The position numbers and the translations under genes were made by a program. Under the pieces are notes generated by a model. That model saw only the letters and a list, made by a program, of their open reading frames with translations, had not been told where the DNA came from and did not search any database. From Trochalopteron elliotii (Eukaryota > Chordata > Aves > Passeriformes > Leiothrichidae), in assembly GCA_024734555.1 (NCBI GenBank), contig JANPWX010000449.1, forward strand, positions 2,874,775 to 2,938,774: a stretch of 64,000 bases of DNA. The letters run 5' to 3'. Positions 26,401-41,400 of this stretch are shown here, piece after piece (position 1 is the stretch's first letter; each line of letters opens with the position of its first letter).

Positions 26401-29400
26401 GTGAATTTACTTTTTTTCTCCTCAAAGGAGAAGTTGTGAGACTCTGAGATTTTACATTTTCCAAGAAGCCTATCGGATCTCAGCTCAAGTCAGTCTTTTC
26501 AAAACTGAGGTTAGTTTATTTTCTAGACTACAGTTCTACTTTTGTTTGTCCTGCTACTTAGTAAGACATGGTCCCCAAACTAACAGCTCCTAATAAAATC
26601 CCACTAACTTTGTAGAAATACAATTTGAATTTTTGTTTGGGAGGTGAAAAATGAAAAAGGTGGCTTTGAAAAAATATATTTGAAGTCTAATATTCTAGCA
26701 ATGAACCATTTCCAGTCTGTTGTTGCAAAAATCAACAGTTTTGCAGTTGTTGTCAAAGAGAAAGAAAAGGGATGTGGCTTTATTGATCTCCACGAAGTTC
26801 ACTGTTACTTTCAGGTTCTTCAGCTGACAAATGTGTCTGACTTGATCTATCTTCAAATCTTATTGTTGTGTTTCTGTGCCAGTTTCTACAGTTTCTACAC
26901 CTCACTTTGAGTTGGTGAAAAAAATGTGTACTAATTCTGGGTGAGGGGAAGAAAGAAATCATCATGTCCATGTTTCACAATGTTCACTTGGTTTCTAATT
27001 AAGGTATTCTCCTCTTTTCAAGGTATTGACATCTTTTTTCCAAATAGTTTCTTTGCAATGATGAATGTTTAATTTCCTTTCTTGATCCTTTTAAGATAAT
27101 TTCTTGCAAAACATGTTTATTTTATGGTTTCAACAAGGACAGTGTTTTGGTGGCATTTTTTGAGGATCTTTGAGGCATGTTAAAGTGTAAAATATTAATT
27201 TTGCAACAAACAAAGAGTTTAAAAATTTCTTTATGGACAGATGCAAGAATGTAGCTAATAGAGAAATGTAACACCAAAAGTTATTGCATCTTAAAAAAGG
27301 GAAGTGAATGAGAAGGATGGCAGAGGCTCTTTTTGAAAAAGTAAAGAGGGATAATTTCTGTAATAATTCTGAAGATACATGTAACAATTTTGACATCAAA
27401 TACTGCATACAAAGTAGCAGTAGAACTATTATAAAAATACCATATTTCTTGATGTTTCCTCTGGAAAAGGAAAGTCATCATCAAAATATGGCAACCATTT
27501 CTGCTTTATATCTAAGAATACAGCTAGTGGGTTAAATTTGTAGGAATCATGCCAATGATTTGTAGCACATCTGCGATTAGTTAGAATGTTATCAAAATCT
27601 TTCTGAACAGGAGAAAAACTATCTGATTCACTTGAGTCAACTTTTTAATGAGCTTCTCAGCAATTGATGTCTGGACTTTTCACAGCCATAAATATTTGTA
27701 AAACAAGAGGAATACAAGAACACCTTTTGAGTTAAACTTTTAACTGTTGTGCCTATAATTAGAAATATCTCAAGCAAAATTTATTTCTGAAAAGATAATT
27801 TTTTTGGAGATTGTCTAATCAGTTTTGATGTAAAACTATGCAGGAAATCTGAGCAGAGAGAACAAAACCAGGAATTAAACCTGGATGCAGTATTACAACG
27901 CTTAAGTCTCTCAAGAGGCTACTGGCAGTTAGTAAGGCTCCATTAAATGCTCTAAGCTGTGTGTGTGGCTAAGGGCTTTCCTAATGGGGTTCCTAGAAAT
28001 TTGAAGTATTTCAAACTGTAAATATTTCTGAACTGATTTAAGGATTGACAAACCTGAGAATGGTTAAACAACTATACAGAGACATTTACAGTGTTTAGAG
28101 TCTGCAGGACATGGTCTAGACAAAAGGTGTTGATGACTTACACATCAGTGTAAAACACGCCAAGGATTAATATTATGTAATTTCTCTTTTTCTGTGCTTA
28201 CCTTTTTTTTATTGCACCCTCGTAATTATCTCACATGGATTTTGGATGGGAATTTTTTTCGTATGTTCTAGCTGATATTTTGAAACAAATAGGTGATACA
28301 TTTCCAGGGCAAAGAGAAAGGATGAGGTTTACCTGCAGGAAAGATGTGCAAGGATGAAAGAAACCTGGAGTCTGAAGGGAATAAGAGGCAGTACAGAGGT
28401 CAGGAACTAGCATCTTCCTTATGGCCACGTGCCTTAAGCTTTGTGTCATGGCTGGTGCAGTCTGTTCTGGTAACAATGCAGTGCAAGCTTTCTTATCCAA
28501 CCACATCTTTTCCCTTGGGATTTGATCCAATGTGGAATCTAGGCAAAAGCAAACACCTGTTTTCTAAACTTTGAGGAGATAGTTTTGCATGGAAACTTTC
28601 TTCGAAAACCTCCTAGTATGTGGAAAAGTAGATTTCTGAGTCTTACAGGCACAGATTGCTGGGACCAGGATTCAGATAATTCATTTGGGCAGTGGCTATC
28701 TGTAAGAGTGTTTTGAGGGCTGCAGAAGAACACGCTAAAGCTGGAATNNNNNNNNNNNNNNNNNNNNNNNNNNNNNNNNNNNNNNNNNNNNNNNNNNNNN
28801 NNNNNNNNNNNNNNNNNNNNNNNNNNNNNNNNNNNNNNNNNNNNNNNNNNNNNNNNNNNNNNNNNNNNNNNNNNNNNNNNNNNNNNNNNNNNNNNNNNNN
28901 NNNNNNNNNNNNNNNNNNNNNNNNNNNNNNNNNNNNNNNNNNNNNNNNNNNNNNNNNNNNNNNNNNNNNNNNNNNNNNNNNNNNNNNNNNNNNNNNNNNN
29001 NNNNNNNNNNNNNNNNNNNNNNNNNNNNNNNNNNNNNNNNNNNNNNNNNNNNNNNNNNNNNNNNNNNNNNNNNNNNNNNNNNNNNNNNNNNNNNNNNNNN
29101 NNNNNNNNNNNNNNNNNNNNNNNNNNNNNNNNGGAAGGAAGGAAGGAAGGAAGGAAGGACGGAAGGAAGGAAGGAAGGAAGGAAGGAAGGAAGGAAGGAA
29201 GGAAGGAAGGACGGACGGACGACTGGCTGGGCTGGGCTGGGCTGGGCTGGGCTGGGCTGGGCTGGGCTGGGCTGGGTGATCCCAGTCTGAAATAGGTAAT
29301 CATGCGGGAGCTTTGCCCATGGCTCCTTTGCTCATTCCTTTGGTCTGGTGTCTGAGACTGCAGAGGCAAGCACAATATCAAGTCCAAATGTGCACTATGT

Positions 29401-32400
29401 GCTATCAACACTCAGGCCTCATTGTCAAAGGCATTGTCAAGTTACCTTCTACGGTAGGTGGTCTAGTGGGCAGGGTATCCACCACGGAACTCCAGTAGCT
29501 TGTGACCAAAGGCTTAAATACTGCAATCAGGCAGACATCTTTCCCACTTTACAATTATATGGGGGAAAAAAACACCTAAAAAGTAATTCTCTTGACATTT
29601 TTTGTTGCATCAAGTTTGCCCTTGACTTGAGTATTTCCTGAAGTTGATGACTTTGACACCTTTGTCACTTGGATTTTAAAATAGTCTGGTTCATTTTTCT
29701 AGGCCAGCACATAACATCATTGTCTCAGAAGATAAGACAGTATGTAACTAACTGCACCTTCTATTCAGTGATCAACTGAACTGAGTTTCTGTTTGGGACC
29801 AAAGGTGCTGTTGAGATACACAGATGGCTCTTACTTCATCATGAAGACCTGGCACTTGAGTATTCTCCAATAAAACTGACTGTGGAACTGACCTATGATT
29901 TCATTCCCACAGAATTTATTCTCTTTACTTACAAGTTATTTGCGACAACTCTGGCCTGCCTTCTCTCTTTTAAGAATGTGTTTGGGAAAGATTTTGGAAG
30001 ATAATTCTTAGAGTTCCTTTTCACTTACTAAACAAAATAAAATCTTTTATTTTTCCTTTTTTACCTTCTTCACCTTTTTCTCCTGGTATCTGTTTATCTG
30101 TTATTAAATATAGAAAGCATTAGTAGTTATTCTGTATTGTTATTTCATATTTTGTTGGGTCAAGTGCCCACTTTTCGTTCTGGTGTCTTTTGAAGATATC
30201 TCTGTTGTGAACTAGTGGGAACATTAAATTGTGCATATTTTTTTATACTAAATATATCTGAACTTTTTGCAGATAGTGTTTTACACTTATGATGTGTTTT
30301 ACAATCTAGTCTAATTACTGTTGTAAGCTTTAGTCACTGGAGCTAATCAGTAAATGGTTTGTTGTTACAGCTGGTTGATAAGTTTTAATTCATGTTATTA
30401 AAATTTTTGTCTTATTTCTCTGACTGACCTGACTTTCCCATGACTAAGGAAAACAGGGTGGTGCTACAATGCGAGCTAGTTATTTGCTTTTGTATATAAA
30501 AATTTCTAGGGAGAAAGGGGTCAGGAAGAGAATCACTATGGTTCTTAAAATGACCTGATGTTACTGCATGATCTCCAGTAATTAGTTTATCTATCATTAA
30601 TGGCTTTTGCACATGTGTAAGTAGGATTGTTTGTCTTGAAGCTTTTTTTGTTTTCTCAAAATATTCAACTTGTTAATCATTAGGACTTAAGATTATAAAA
30701 ATCACTGGAAGAAAGTTGTTTTTATTTAGGGAATATATGATTTTATAATTAAAAGCTATAGATTTATCATTAATAATACTCTGATGGGATACCAACTACA
30801 GTCAGTGCATATCAACTACAATCAATTCTCCTATTTCTTGAAATTTGGCACTCCTTGAAAGATGGAAAAGCTTTTGAGAAACCTATTTTTTTCTTAAATT
30901 TCAGATATAAATTTCAGAACAGCAGGCTTTAAAAGTTTTGAAGTATGAATTTTGAATTTGTTTGCAGAAAATAAGATGTTTCTTAATTTACTCATTTTAG
31001 CTTTCTTTTGTATTACATATCAAAAAAGTTTTACGGTAGAAATGTGAGGATTGGCTGCACATGATGGGAAAAACAAAGGAGTGGGAAAGGAAAAAGACAG
31101 GATAACTTTTAAATGAGACAAACTTAAATATTCAGACACATCGAAATATTATTGGAAACAGACTTTTGGACCAATTTCCTTTTGCAACCACACATGCTTT
31201 TCCATCATCCTCTTTATTTTAGGAGTGTGGGTGGAAAATAAGGGTATTAGTCTTAAATGCAAAGAATAGGCCTATATCTTTATCACATTTTTTATACTCA
31301 CCTATGTCCTCCACAGTGGGGTTTTTTGTTTGGTTTTGGGGTTTTTTTTGTTTTGGTTGGGGGTGGGGGGTGCTGGGGATTTTTGTTGGTTGTTTATTTG
31401 GGGTTTTTTTGTGGTTTTGGTTTTCTGGGGTTTTCTTGTTTTTGTTTTGTTCTTTTTGTAAAAAGATTGTGGCAGTTAGGTACACTTAGAAAACTTGGGG
31501 AAGATTATTTTATAATAAGTGTCTTCTTAAAGAGATACCATGTACATAAAATCTCATATATGTTTGCTATGGGAAACCATATGTGTCTGTTTTATGGGTT
31601 TGTTATTTAGGGGGAAAATCCTGCTTACTATTGCTTTTAATGATTAAAGCAGTTCTCCTACTATCTTTAGGTCCTGTTCAGAATTGAACCCTAAAAGTAC
31701 TGGAACCAACAAAAGTGGTTTATAATGAGGCATATTTTGCCACCTGTTTTTTCTTTTAATTTAAGTTAGCTGTGATATTTAGTCAAATACTTTACTTAGG
31801 AATGTTTTGTTTTTCAGGATGGGAAGAAGAAGTTTGACAAGGAAAGTGAGAAATATTATTCCATCTTAGAGAAGCACTTAAATTTGTCAGCCAAGAAGAA
31901 AGAATCTCATTTGCAAGATGTAAGATCTGAATACACTCTTACCTAATTTCACATTTGCATAGAAATGATGATAACAAACTGGTTCTCTTCAAGACATGCT
32001 GTATTTTATTAATGTGAAATTATGATGGTTTCTGGTAGTCATGCTTGTTGTGATTATAAATTCTTGACTGGGATGAATAAGACACAAATAGGAGTTAAAT
32101 ATTTGAACAAAGCAATATTCTGTGTTTGTAACTTTATGTATTTTAAGTACAGCTAATATTTATTGGTTGCAACAATGGAATTAGTTTAGTACAATAAAAG
32201 TGTGAGTTTTATATGCTATATGTGGAATATTGGCAAGCCAATTAATTGTTTTTAGGTTCGCTATTAAATATATTAACTGATGAGATTGCTCTTCTGTTTC
32301 ACATAAATTCTAATCCAGAAGACTGAACTGAGATAATTTTAATGATGCTCATTTCTGCTTCTTTTTCCTCTTTTTCATCTTATTCTGAGATTGTGGCACC

Positions 32401-35400
32401 TAAAATTGCCCTGAAATTATATCTTGAACTTCAGTTTTGAAGAGTCTGTAGAGCTAATTCTTTTCTGTTAAAAAAACAAAACCATGAAGGCTTGTAGTTC
32501 AACAGGATGATTCCAGGGCTTTTCAATATGCTGGTGAAGATGAATATGACTTGTCTTTGAAGCAAATTACAATAAACCCAGCTACACGATAACAATGACA
32601 TTTTGGGAATTGTGCCAAAAGTAGTTAAAAATAATTTTGCTGGTATTACTGTTGTCTTGGTGGCTCTTAAATCATGGGCGTTAGTTTGCAGATGAAACTT
32701 CCACCAAAGGTGTGACCATCACTCAATCATGTTGTAGGATTTTTTTTCGTATTTACCAATAATATTATAATTGAAATAAAATAATACTTAGAAATTAAAA
32801 ATTTCTAATAATGTCTATATGCCTGAATTGCTGTTGCTGTCTACATAATAATCAGTCTAGATAAGACATTAGTTATGTAGGATTGATTAATTGTTCCATT
32901 TGTATGTCAGAGCTTCACTTTTCCCAAATGTTTTATGTGTTGATGAAGAAGCAGTCCTCTTAGAGGCTAAGCCCCAGCTTAAAATAAAAATAAATTCTTA
33001 CCAAATTGTGGAAAAGTGAACTTAAACACTAATTTACTCTAGAATAGAAGCAAAATAAAATGAATAGTATATTTTACTCTTGAGGCATGAGAATAATTGC
33101 AGTCTGAAAGCAGCAACTGGAGAGCGAAGTAACAACTGTGAATCTAATAAACTATGGTAGAATAACAATGGATTTGGCTCACGTCTATATAAACTAATGG
33201 AAAAACAGAATAATTTTTTCCAGTGTGTCCTTAAGTAACATATCTGGATTTAAAATCTTGTAACTGAGGCTGAGATTTTCTGATTTCTAGATGCCTCCCT
33301 TGTAAATGATAAAGGGCATAACTTGGCATTTCTGTCTTCCCCACTTTTCTACAGCTGTAGATGTGCTGAGTCAGCAACATAGACGCACCATAAGTAGAAG
33401 GTACAATAGCAAATCAGTACCAAAATTGTTAACCTGGAAGACATTTGGCCTGTGTTTCTGTTGTAAGTAAAAGGAGGCCAAGCTCCATTCATGACCTGAA
33501 ATCCAAGATAGCTGTTGACTTGCATCCTGAGTGGTTTGGGTGTGCCCCATATATAGCCTGTATCTCCAGGATGGAGTTTGTTGGATCATCCCACAGCAGA
33601 GCACGAGCAAAAAGCCAAGCAGTGCTGGCAGCTGAGACTTTGCTGCCCAGGGCAGGAGGTGAGAAGTCCATGCCTCAAGCCAACATCATGCATTCAGGGA
33701 GGTGGAAATACCATTTTTTGACTGCTATGTGGAAAAAATACTATTTCCTTGGATTGATGAGGTTTCTTGATACCTCATCACATTATGTGGGTTAAAGAGT
33801 TCTGGGATGAGCAAAAATCTTGTACTCTGTTGGGTCCTTTTACATATCTCACTTGAGTGCAATTGAGACCACCTTAATTAGGCATCTGAAGTTTGATGGT
33901 TGAAACATATTCTGTAGAGAGTAGTTTGCATATATTCACCTAACTGAAATATGTTGGATATTTTAAGAGCCTGCAAGACTGCTGGTGCAGTTTACACAGG
34001 TGACTGGCTTTTCTCTTTAGCATCAAAATGAAACTTCACAGTAGCATCTTTTCACTGCCTACAGAAGCCTACAGTGGAGGAGAAAGTGGACAGAATTGAG
34101 TGATGTGAGAAATCCAATAAACTTCTGATTTCCTTTCTCTGAAATCTGTTCCAGAATCAGTCTCCAAGCTTATGTGAAGTTCTGGTATATATATTGAGGT
34201 GATAGCCTACATCAATGAAAATATTACTCATTATAACTATATATTATAACTATATAACTATATATACTATATACAGGTGAAGACTCAAAATCATGTCCAT
34301 CAGATCTCTTTATTTTTACATGCAGTTTGAAGTCACAGAAAAACGTGAAATTACTTTCAACTTTTGAAACTTTTAAGATCACCTTCTAAGTGATTCTTGC
34401 AAATCTGGGTCCTTTGGTGTTAACACAAATTCATAAGCTTCTACAGAATATGTATTTAGGGAATTCTGATTTAGTCCCTGTTCACTGGTGGTGATTATGG
34501 CCCTAAAGCATATTTGAGATGGCACTTGGTTGTTGTAATATTACAATTGCAACCTGCTTAAATGCTGTTCAGAGTAGGGATGGATTTAATTAGGTGTTTA
34601 AATACTTTTTCTGAAGCGAAGCCTAGAAGAGGCAATTTCTAAAACTATGTTTCATTATTTATGTACAATTAAATGAGAGAGCTGAGGTCTGTTTCAAGTG
34701 CTTATTGATGGCATTTGTGTGAGCAAGGCATTGCTGGATCATGTCCCAAAGTGATGGCAACTGTTTCTGTTTCAGCTTCTCTCTTTGTGATAGATTATTT
34801 TTGTGAAATAAAACTATTAACAGGGGAAGCAGTAGCCAAACACACTGTATGAATGGCAAATGGCAGAGTTTATTTTGAGGTGGAGTGGTTCATTATAGGA
34901 ATTTTGAGTGCTTGATTTCAGCCTCACATTATTAGTTTACTGATTTTTTTCTAATTTATTTTTTTAATAGACATGGGAAGGAAATGCTGGTACTGAATGA
35001 TTTGAAACATATCCTTGAGGCCCATGTGTTGAAGTAGAGTTAGAGCACTGGACTAGGGAGGTGGATCAATATTGTTAAGAGCCTGTACAGCCAAATCACA
35101 ATAGTAGCTTGTCCTTGAGTAGAGAAGCAATCTTAATTATATATGGTGCTATTGATGGCCAAATCCTGCCTGAAGGAAAACACTGACTTTTTGTTTTTGT
35201 ACTGTTGGAAGTACTAAATCTCTTTTATAATGTGTTTGCTGGTTTACAGTTTGTTGTCAAGGGAAGACAACATCAAGCTTTCCCAATTTCCCTGCATTTG
35301 TTATTTTTAATGCCAGAATTAAACTAGAGAGTGTACAGAAATATCCTTCTATATTTTAACTGACAAACATCAAAAATAGGTGGAATTATCTTATTCATTT

Positions 35401-38400
35401 TGTTAATCTGTGGTAATATTTTGACCAGAGAGCAAAATCTAACTAATACAGCCCAAAAGGGATTTGCTTGAGAAAATGATTTATTACAAAGAAGGATGAA
35501 TTAAAATGGAATCTGCATGTCTTCTTTAAACATTATCTACGTGCTACGCTGCTTGTCTGTTAGTTCCCTCTCCTGTGGCTTGTTTAAATTGAGAATAAAA
35601 GCCTATTAGTCTTTATGAGCTGATAAGAGTTAATTCTTTAGCTATTTAGGCAGAAGACACTGTTCTGATACTGGATCTCCATGTTGGATAGTATTAGTCA
35701 GGCATTTCTGACACGTCTTGCCTTGTAGTACTGTCACTTGAAAATTAAAACTTGGAATACATTTGATTTATGAGGTTAGGGACTTAAATATGTTTACATT
35801 CCAAAAACATATGACTCATACTATAAAATAACAAGTTGCAAGATGACATCGTTAAAGACAGCCTATTTAAGAAAGAAAATACGTTTTTGGGAAGATATTT
35901 GAACCAGAGAAATAGATACCATTTCAGTGCATATGATACTTGAATATTTAAATAGAAATAATTATCTTTCTGTCTGTCCTTGTTTCCTATGTTGCTCATT
36001 TCTATTTCCTTTTCTAAACTTATGTACACCAAGTACCTGCTGCCACCTTTCTTTCCCCCCAGGCTCTACTAAAAGCTAGAATATTAAACAGCAAAAAGAA
36101 AGAAGATACCAAAAAAAGAGCGAGTAAAAGGCATAGGCTGAAATACGTAATTTTAACTTCTTAAACTTTCATTTAGCTTTTTTAAGTAGTTATTCTAATT
36201 TTCAGAAAGAAAATTGAACTCTATTAAACTTTTAAAGTAATCTTATAGAAGATCTGTTTGTTAATGACATAACCTGTTATTAAGCAATAACGAGACTAAA
36301 CTAATGTTGTCCATATTTAATTTTCTCTTGTAGGCAGATACACAGATTGACAGAGAACATCAGAACTTTTATGAAGCATCATTAGAATATGTTTTTAAAA
36401 TCCAAGAAGTACAAGAGAAAAAGAAATTTGAATTTGTAGAACCTGTAAGTTTTATGTTTAATTTCCTTTAGAATGCATGGATTTAAAGCTGAAAATTGAA
36501 TTTAAAATATCACATTTTTTGCTTCCTTTTTAAATTTTGAATGCAGGTTCTTTGTGTATAGACAGATCTTGGCTTGGGCACTTTCCATGTTTATTGAAGG
36601 ATTATGTAAGAGTTTAGTATCTACTGTGAAGTGAAATGTCTGATGACTTGAAGTGTGAGTAACATTTTAATGGGACATCATGTAATGTTGTGTCTGTGCA
36701 ACACATAATCGATGTTTCCTAATACCATGATTTAATGGCTTAAATTTTGAGCCAGTTTTTTAATTTCAGTATTTTGAGTAGGCAGTATACACAGATATTG
36801 TACTGAGTTACACATGAAGTAAAGTGAAAAATCAGTTTTTCTGCAGGATAGGTAAGTTTGTCTTTTTGTTGATAGAGTAATTTCCCATTAATTTACTTTG
36901 AACATAAAGGAAAGCATTTGTCGACATGCCAGTAAAGAGTAAGATAAAGTCGTGTTTCAATGTCCATATTTAAGTCTGGGATTTCCTTCTGGACTGTTTT
37001 CATCCCCCACTCCTAGCTCTCTTCTGCATCAGTCAGTACCAAAAGCAGCTTCAGTATGATATACTAGCATATTTGTGTGGCCAAGCAGCAGCATTACTGC
37101 TGTTCATGTCATACAGACAGGCCTAGCTTGCCAGTTGCTTGATGTAGTTAATACCTGTAGCCCTTGGCAGAGGACTTCCAGTGCCATGTGTCCCTTCCCA
37201 TTAAGCACATTGAGCACAGCAGAGTGCTGGTTGTCAAAGAGAAACATGACGAGTATAACTTTCTCTCCACACCATCTCCCAGCTTCCTTGTAACTACTGC
37301 AGCAGCACTCTTGACTGTGAAATGTCTAACACCCCGTGTCACCAAGAAGAACTTCTCAGATGCCTTCTTTCCATGAGATGAGAGGGTACTGTATAGTGAA
37401 TGTTTGACACTGATGCAAACTAATGAACCTGGATTCAGCAAGCAGTACTTACAGAAATCCTATCTTTATGGCATACAGCTGCCAAATGTTAGAGACTAAA
37501 ACTTTGCTCAGATTCCTAAATAAGAACATTTTTCTACCTGTCACAGATTAATCCAGCGTGTGTCTCTCTGTCTCCTTCTGCAAAACTCGCACATCCTGGA
37601 AAAATCTAGCAATCTTGACCTAGCTATGACCCTAGTATAGGAGGTTTTATGCTCCTTTAATGTAGCAGAAATTTTCTGTATTGAAAAGACCTTGCACATT
37701 GAAAAATACTGTGCAACTGCACATAGTTAAAATAGGTAAAATTTACTTTTCAGTGTATCTGTTTCCATACTGTCTCAGATCAGTAGGCATTCCAGCCCAG
37801 TGTGACATACTTGATGTTCCAGGGGAAGGTACAGGAAATACTCTGGTGACTGGGTAATGATAGGTCTTGCAGGTAATGTCTTCTGACTTTGGGTGTGAAT
37901 TTATTTATAATCGATCTGGATATAGATGGAGCTTAAATTATAACATTAGTTACAAAATTTTGCATCTTCAAAACTCTTAATTTTGGTATGTAATCTGTTG
38001 CCTGCAACATGCTGAAATAAGAGCATTTGCTAAAACCCATAAGGCAAGATATGCCTTATATGAAAAAGTAAATTAAAACACAAATCAGCAATACCATGAG
38101 ATTGAACAAAAAAACCAAACAAACTAAACAAACACAAAAACCCAAAGACTTCAAAATGGGCTTTCTAAAATTCATGTTTATGTAAGTGATGTTGGAAGTA
38201 TGAGCATGTGTTCTGAGATGAAAGGTCTAGATAAGGACAAGGCCTAACACTTTAAAATCAGGTATCAAAAGAATTATCGTATTATTAATTTTCCTCTGTG
38301 TGCTCTATGAATGTGTATATGGCAGAAGATGCCTGGTGGTGTGTCTATGTGAACATTCCTCCTCAGGAGCTCTGATGGTTGTGGGTCATTCACAGCACAT

Positions 38401-41400
38401 GTGTGTATGTGCTGCCTGTGCCTCTGATTTATCAGCACAGTGTCACGTCTTCAAATAATTCTCAGTATGACATCGTGGTAGCAGACTTGCTGAAGGAAAG
38501 TTTAACAAAATAAATCTGTTAGTGCAGAGAAGGAGGAAACTGTGATGCCCATGCGAAAGTGGGAATAGAACTTGAAAAGCAAATGATCTGTTGAACATCC
38601 TTTCAAGACCTTCAGTTTTTCTATGCCAAAGAATAAAGACAATCTGAGAACCATATTGGGAGAAGTAACCTAGCAAAAATTGCTGGGTGGGTTACAGCTA
38701 GGACAGTGGAAATCAGTAAAAGTGGAGTGTGTTCTCTCCTGGAGGAGACTCAGGAAAGATTTTAAGGTACAGATGCTAATGACTCATACAGTGAATAGAA
38801 GATTATAATATTTAGACTTTTGCAGCTGCTTCTCAGGCCCTGGGTTTCTCTTTGTTCTCTGCATCTTGACCAAAGTGATTGCTAATGTGTACTAGTGTGA
38901 GTAATTGACATATTCCTATTTGCAATCCTCCTAGATCTTGATTTTTTCCAAGAAAAAAGCACTCAGGTTTTTTGTACAGATAATGAATTTAAACTTTGTC
39001 TGAAGGAGAAATTAATGTTCAGATTTACAGCTGGATAAACAATAAAGCAAAATAAGTGACAGTGATCTGTCTTGCTAGCTTTTCTCTTGTGATCCCAAAG
39101 AAGTTAGTCCAAGCCAGCAGTGGTTTCTGAGGGTGTTACGCTTGTTAAAACAATGCAAACACCTTTCTAAAGTTCTGCTTTGTCCTTTGGTGGTGTCAGA
39201 ACTTCCTTGTCCTGTAGATACCAGGGCACAAAGTTCATAAGCAGTGAACTTTCACTATTTGAAATGTGAGGGGTGGTTAGTTAAATGTTTATTTAAAGAG
39301 AAGAAAATAAGAACAGCCAACCAAAAAACACTGCCTGTAGTTGCATGCATTTCCATGAGACTTCACAGTGGACATTAAATTTGAATTTCCCTTTCTTGCA
39401 TTTTCTACATTATTAACTACGTTCACTTTAATCTGAAGAGTAAGTGCTATCTTCTTATAAATAAAATGAAAACAGGGAGACAGGGACTTGGGGCTGATGT
39501 GCTGCAGGCCAAAGGTTAAATTCCTTCCCTATCCGAAACCTAAGTACAGTCTTCTTCCTGTGAGAATGAAACGACCAGGCAGTCTTGAGGTCAGCAGCTC
39601 TACATGAAAATAAATAAAGTCTCAAGAAGTAGTTGGATTTTGTTTCGGGTTCTGTGTTGAAATCCTCATGGCTCTGGTGTGGTGAGTAGCTTTGTATTAG
39701 GGAGTTCAGACCTCAGTCTTTACTGATGTGACTGATTAGGTACTCACAATGAGGTAACCATAAGACACTTATTAAAATGAAAAATTGTTGACATGAAAGC
39801 ATCAGGCATTGTTTGTGATGTTTAATGAAATAAACTACCTATTTATGTGTGAATATCACCTCAAAATACATTCTGAAAATTTTCTTTGAAAGGAAAAGGA
39901 GCTGATTTTCTATTCCTGTTCTTAATATTTTTTTTATTCTATTTAATATTAATTTCTTTAAAATTATGAGCCTGCCTTTAGCAGCAGTGCTACTTCTAAT
40001 GCCAGCAAAAAGAAAACCCCACTATAAGCGTAAGCCTAGGGCAAAAGACCTCGGCTTTTAAATCTCTTCCATACAATACTCTGGCTGTACGTGTTTTAAT
40101 GGAAGTGATTCTGGAGATGCCTTAGTAGCACAGGCCCATTAGGCACAGGGAATTTTCTGATTCCTCTTTTTCCACTTCTAGTGACATGTACATTGAAGTG
40201 AATACCATCTTCAGTGTCACATATCAGCACAGAGCTTAAATATGCTGAGCTAGGACTTGCATAATACTTCTCTTTTATTCCTACATTTCTTAGTGCTCAG
40301 AGAGTGTTTAACCAGGAAAGCCTCAAGGCCAGATCCTCTGCAATGCACAACTGCCAGAATACCTGAGAAGTACTTTAACTAAAATGAATTCAGATTTTTC
40401 TCAGGGTTTTTTGGGTTGGATTCTTTTTTGCTGCTGTTGTATTTTTTCTTTCTGATAAACTCAGCTTTGCTGCCATCTTGTGTTAAATATTTTCCTTGGT
40501 ATTTCTCAATTTACTCTGTAAAAGTGTTTTGTATGATGTAAAATGTTTTTCTTCAAATATTGAAGCTGAAATTTATACAGTTTATTCTCCTGAAATGCTC
40601 TTTAAACTGATCTTTAAAAGTCAGGCATAAGCTAACATACCGAAACTTTGTCCCACTAGTTCTTTGTTGTAATTTTGGTGTGCATTAGTTAGGTGATTGG
40701 CTGTAGTTTTGCTAAATGTTATTCCTGCACCGTCTCTTCAGCTGAAGGGGTGGGTTTAGCAGCAGACTGCTGCTTGCAGATTATAGTAATCCACACATTC
40801 TTTTGACCAAATCAAAGTAAGCACAGGGGTAGTTGTGCTGTGGCATCTGAAGGAGTTGTAACTGGGGTTGCTGATGAGTAACTGAATCTAGAGTGTGAGA
40901 ATGGGCTTCACATAACTGGAGCCAAAGCAGAGCTTTAGTTACAATTTGCGTATTTTGTACTTTATTCATAAAAAGGAAGATTAATTTTCTTTCTTTTCCT
41001 TTTAAGTAGTTATTTCCAGAATTTCAGAATTAGAATTAGGATTATAGTCTAGAATTACAGAAAATTATAGAACTCTTTCTGTTTGCACAATTGGAGGTTT
41101 TTAAGATAAACTGTTGTATTTGGACCTTCCTCAGAAACACTTGAATAATCAGCTGAATAATAATAATTTTAGGGTCTGGTCTTTAGCTGAGGTAGTGATT
41201 TCAGCTGGACAGATGAATCATGTTAAACTGAGATTGATTTATACCAGGTGTGGAGCCCTCCACTTGAGGCTGCATTGCCTTGAGACTGAGCAGCCATGGG
41301 CTTGCACCATCTCTGCCTGAGGCCAGGGTTTCGTCTGATCCTACAATACCAGTAAAAATTGAGGTCAGAGTCCTTCTCCCAGCCATACCTTGTATTTGTG

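Larger units (their letters stand above)
14431..31817 (+). other. ARHGAP42: ARHGAP42 intron, 17.4 kb
   Basis: This is the longest complete intron in the window. It contains the CR1 with the solo LTR (17050-19010), a perfect 11-bp hairpin (22741-22766), candidate SRF and CRE/ETS motifs (20151, 24466), the N gap with GGAA and GGGCT arrays (28748-29276) and a G/T-rich tract (31319-31459). The rest is unique AT-rich sequence with no exon I can support. Confidence 0.9.

Noticed and set aside
28539..29411. Long open frames (290 codons minus, 195 codons plus) over the gap
   Set aside because: They exist only because N and GGAA/GGGCT repeats contain no stops; no protein similarity.
31257..31610. 117-codon plus-strand frame rich in Gly, Phe and Val
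   Set aside because: It is a translation of the G/T low-complexity tract.
33445..33795. 116-codon plus-strand frame
   Set aside because: No recognisable domain, no splice or promoter context, and it lies inside an intron between verified exons.
35036..35095. tRNA-like or MIR-like segment (TAGAGCACTGGACTAGG)
   Set aside because: Match is short, the A and B boxes are not both present, and no tail is visible.
36334..36340. Alternative acceptor four bases into the exon (GGCAG)
   Set aside because: Using it would shift the frame out of the conserved BAR sequence.
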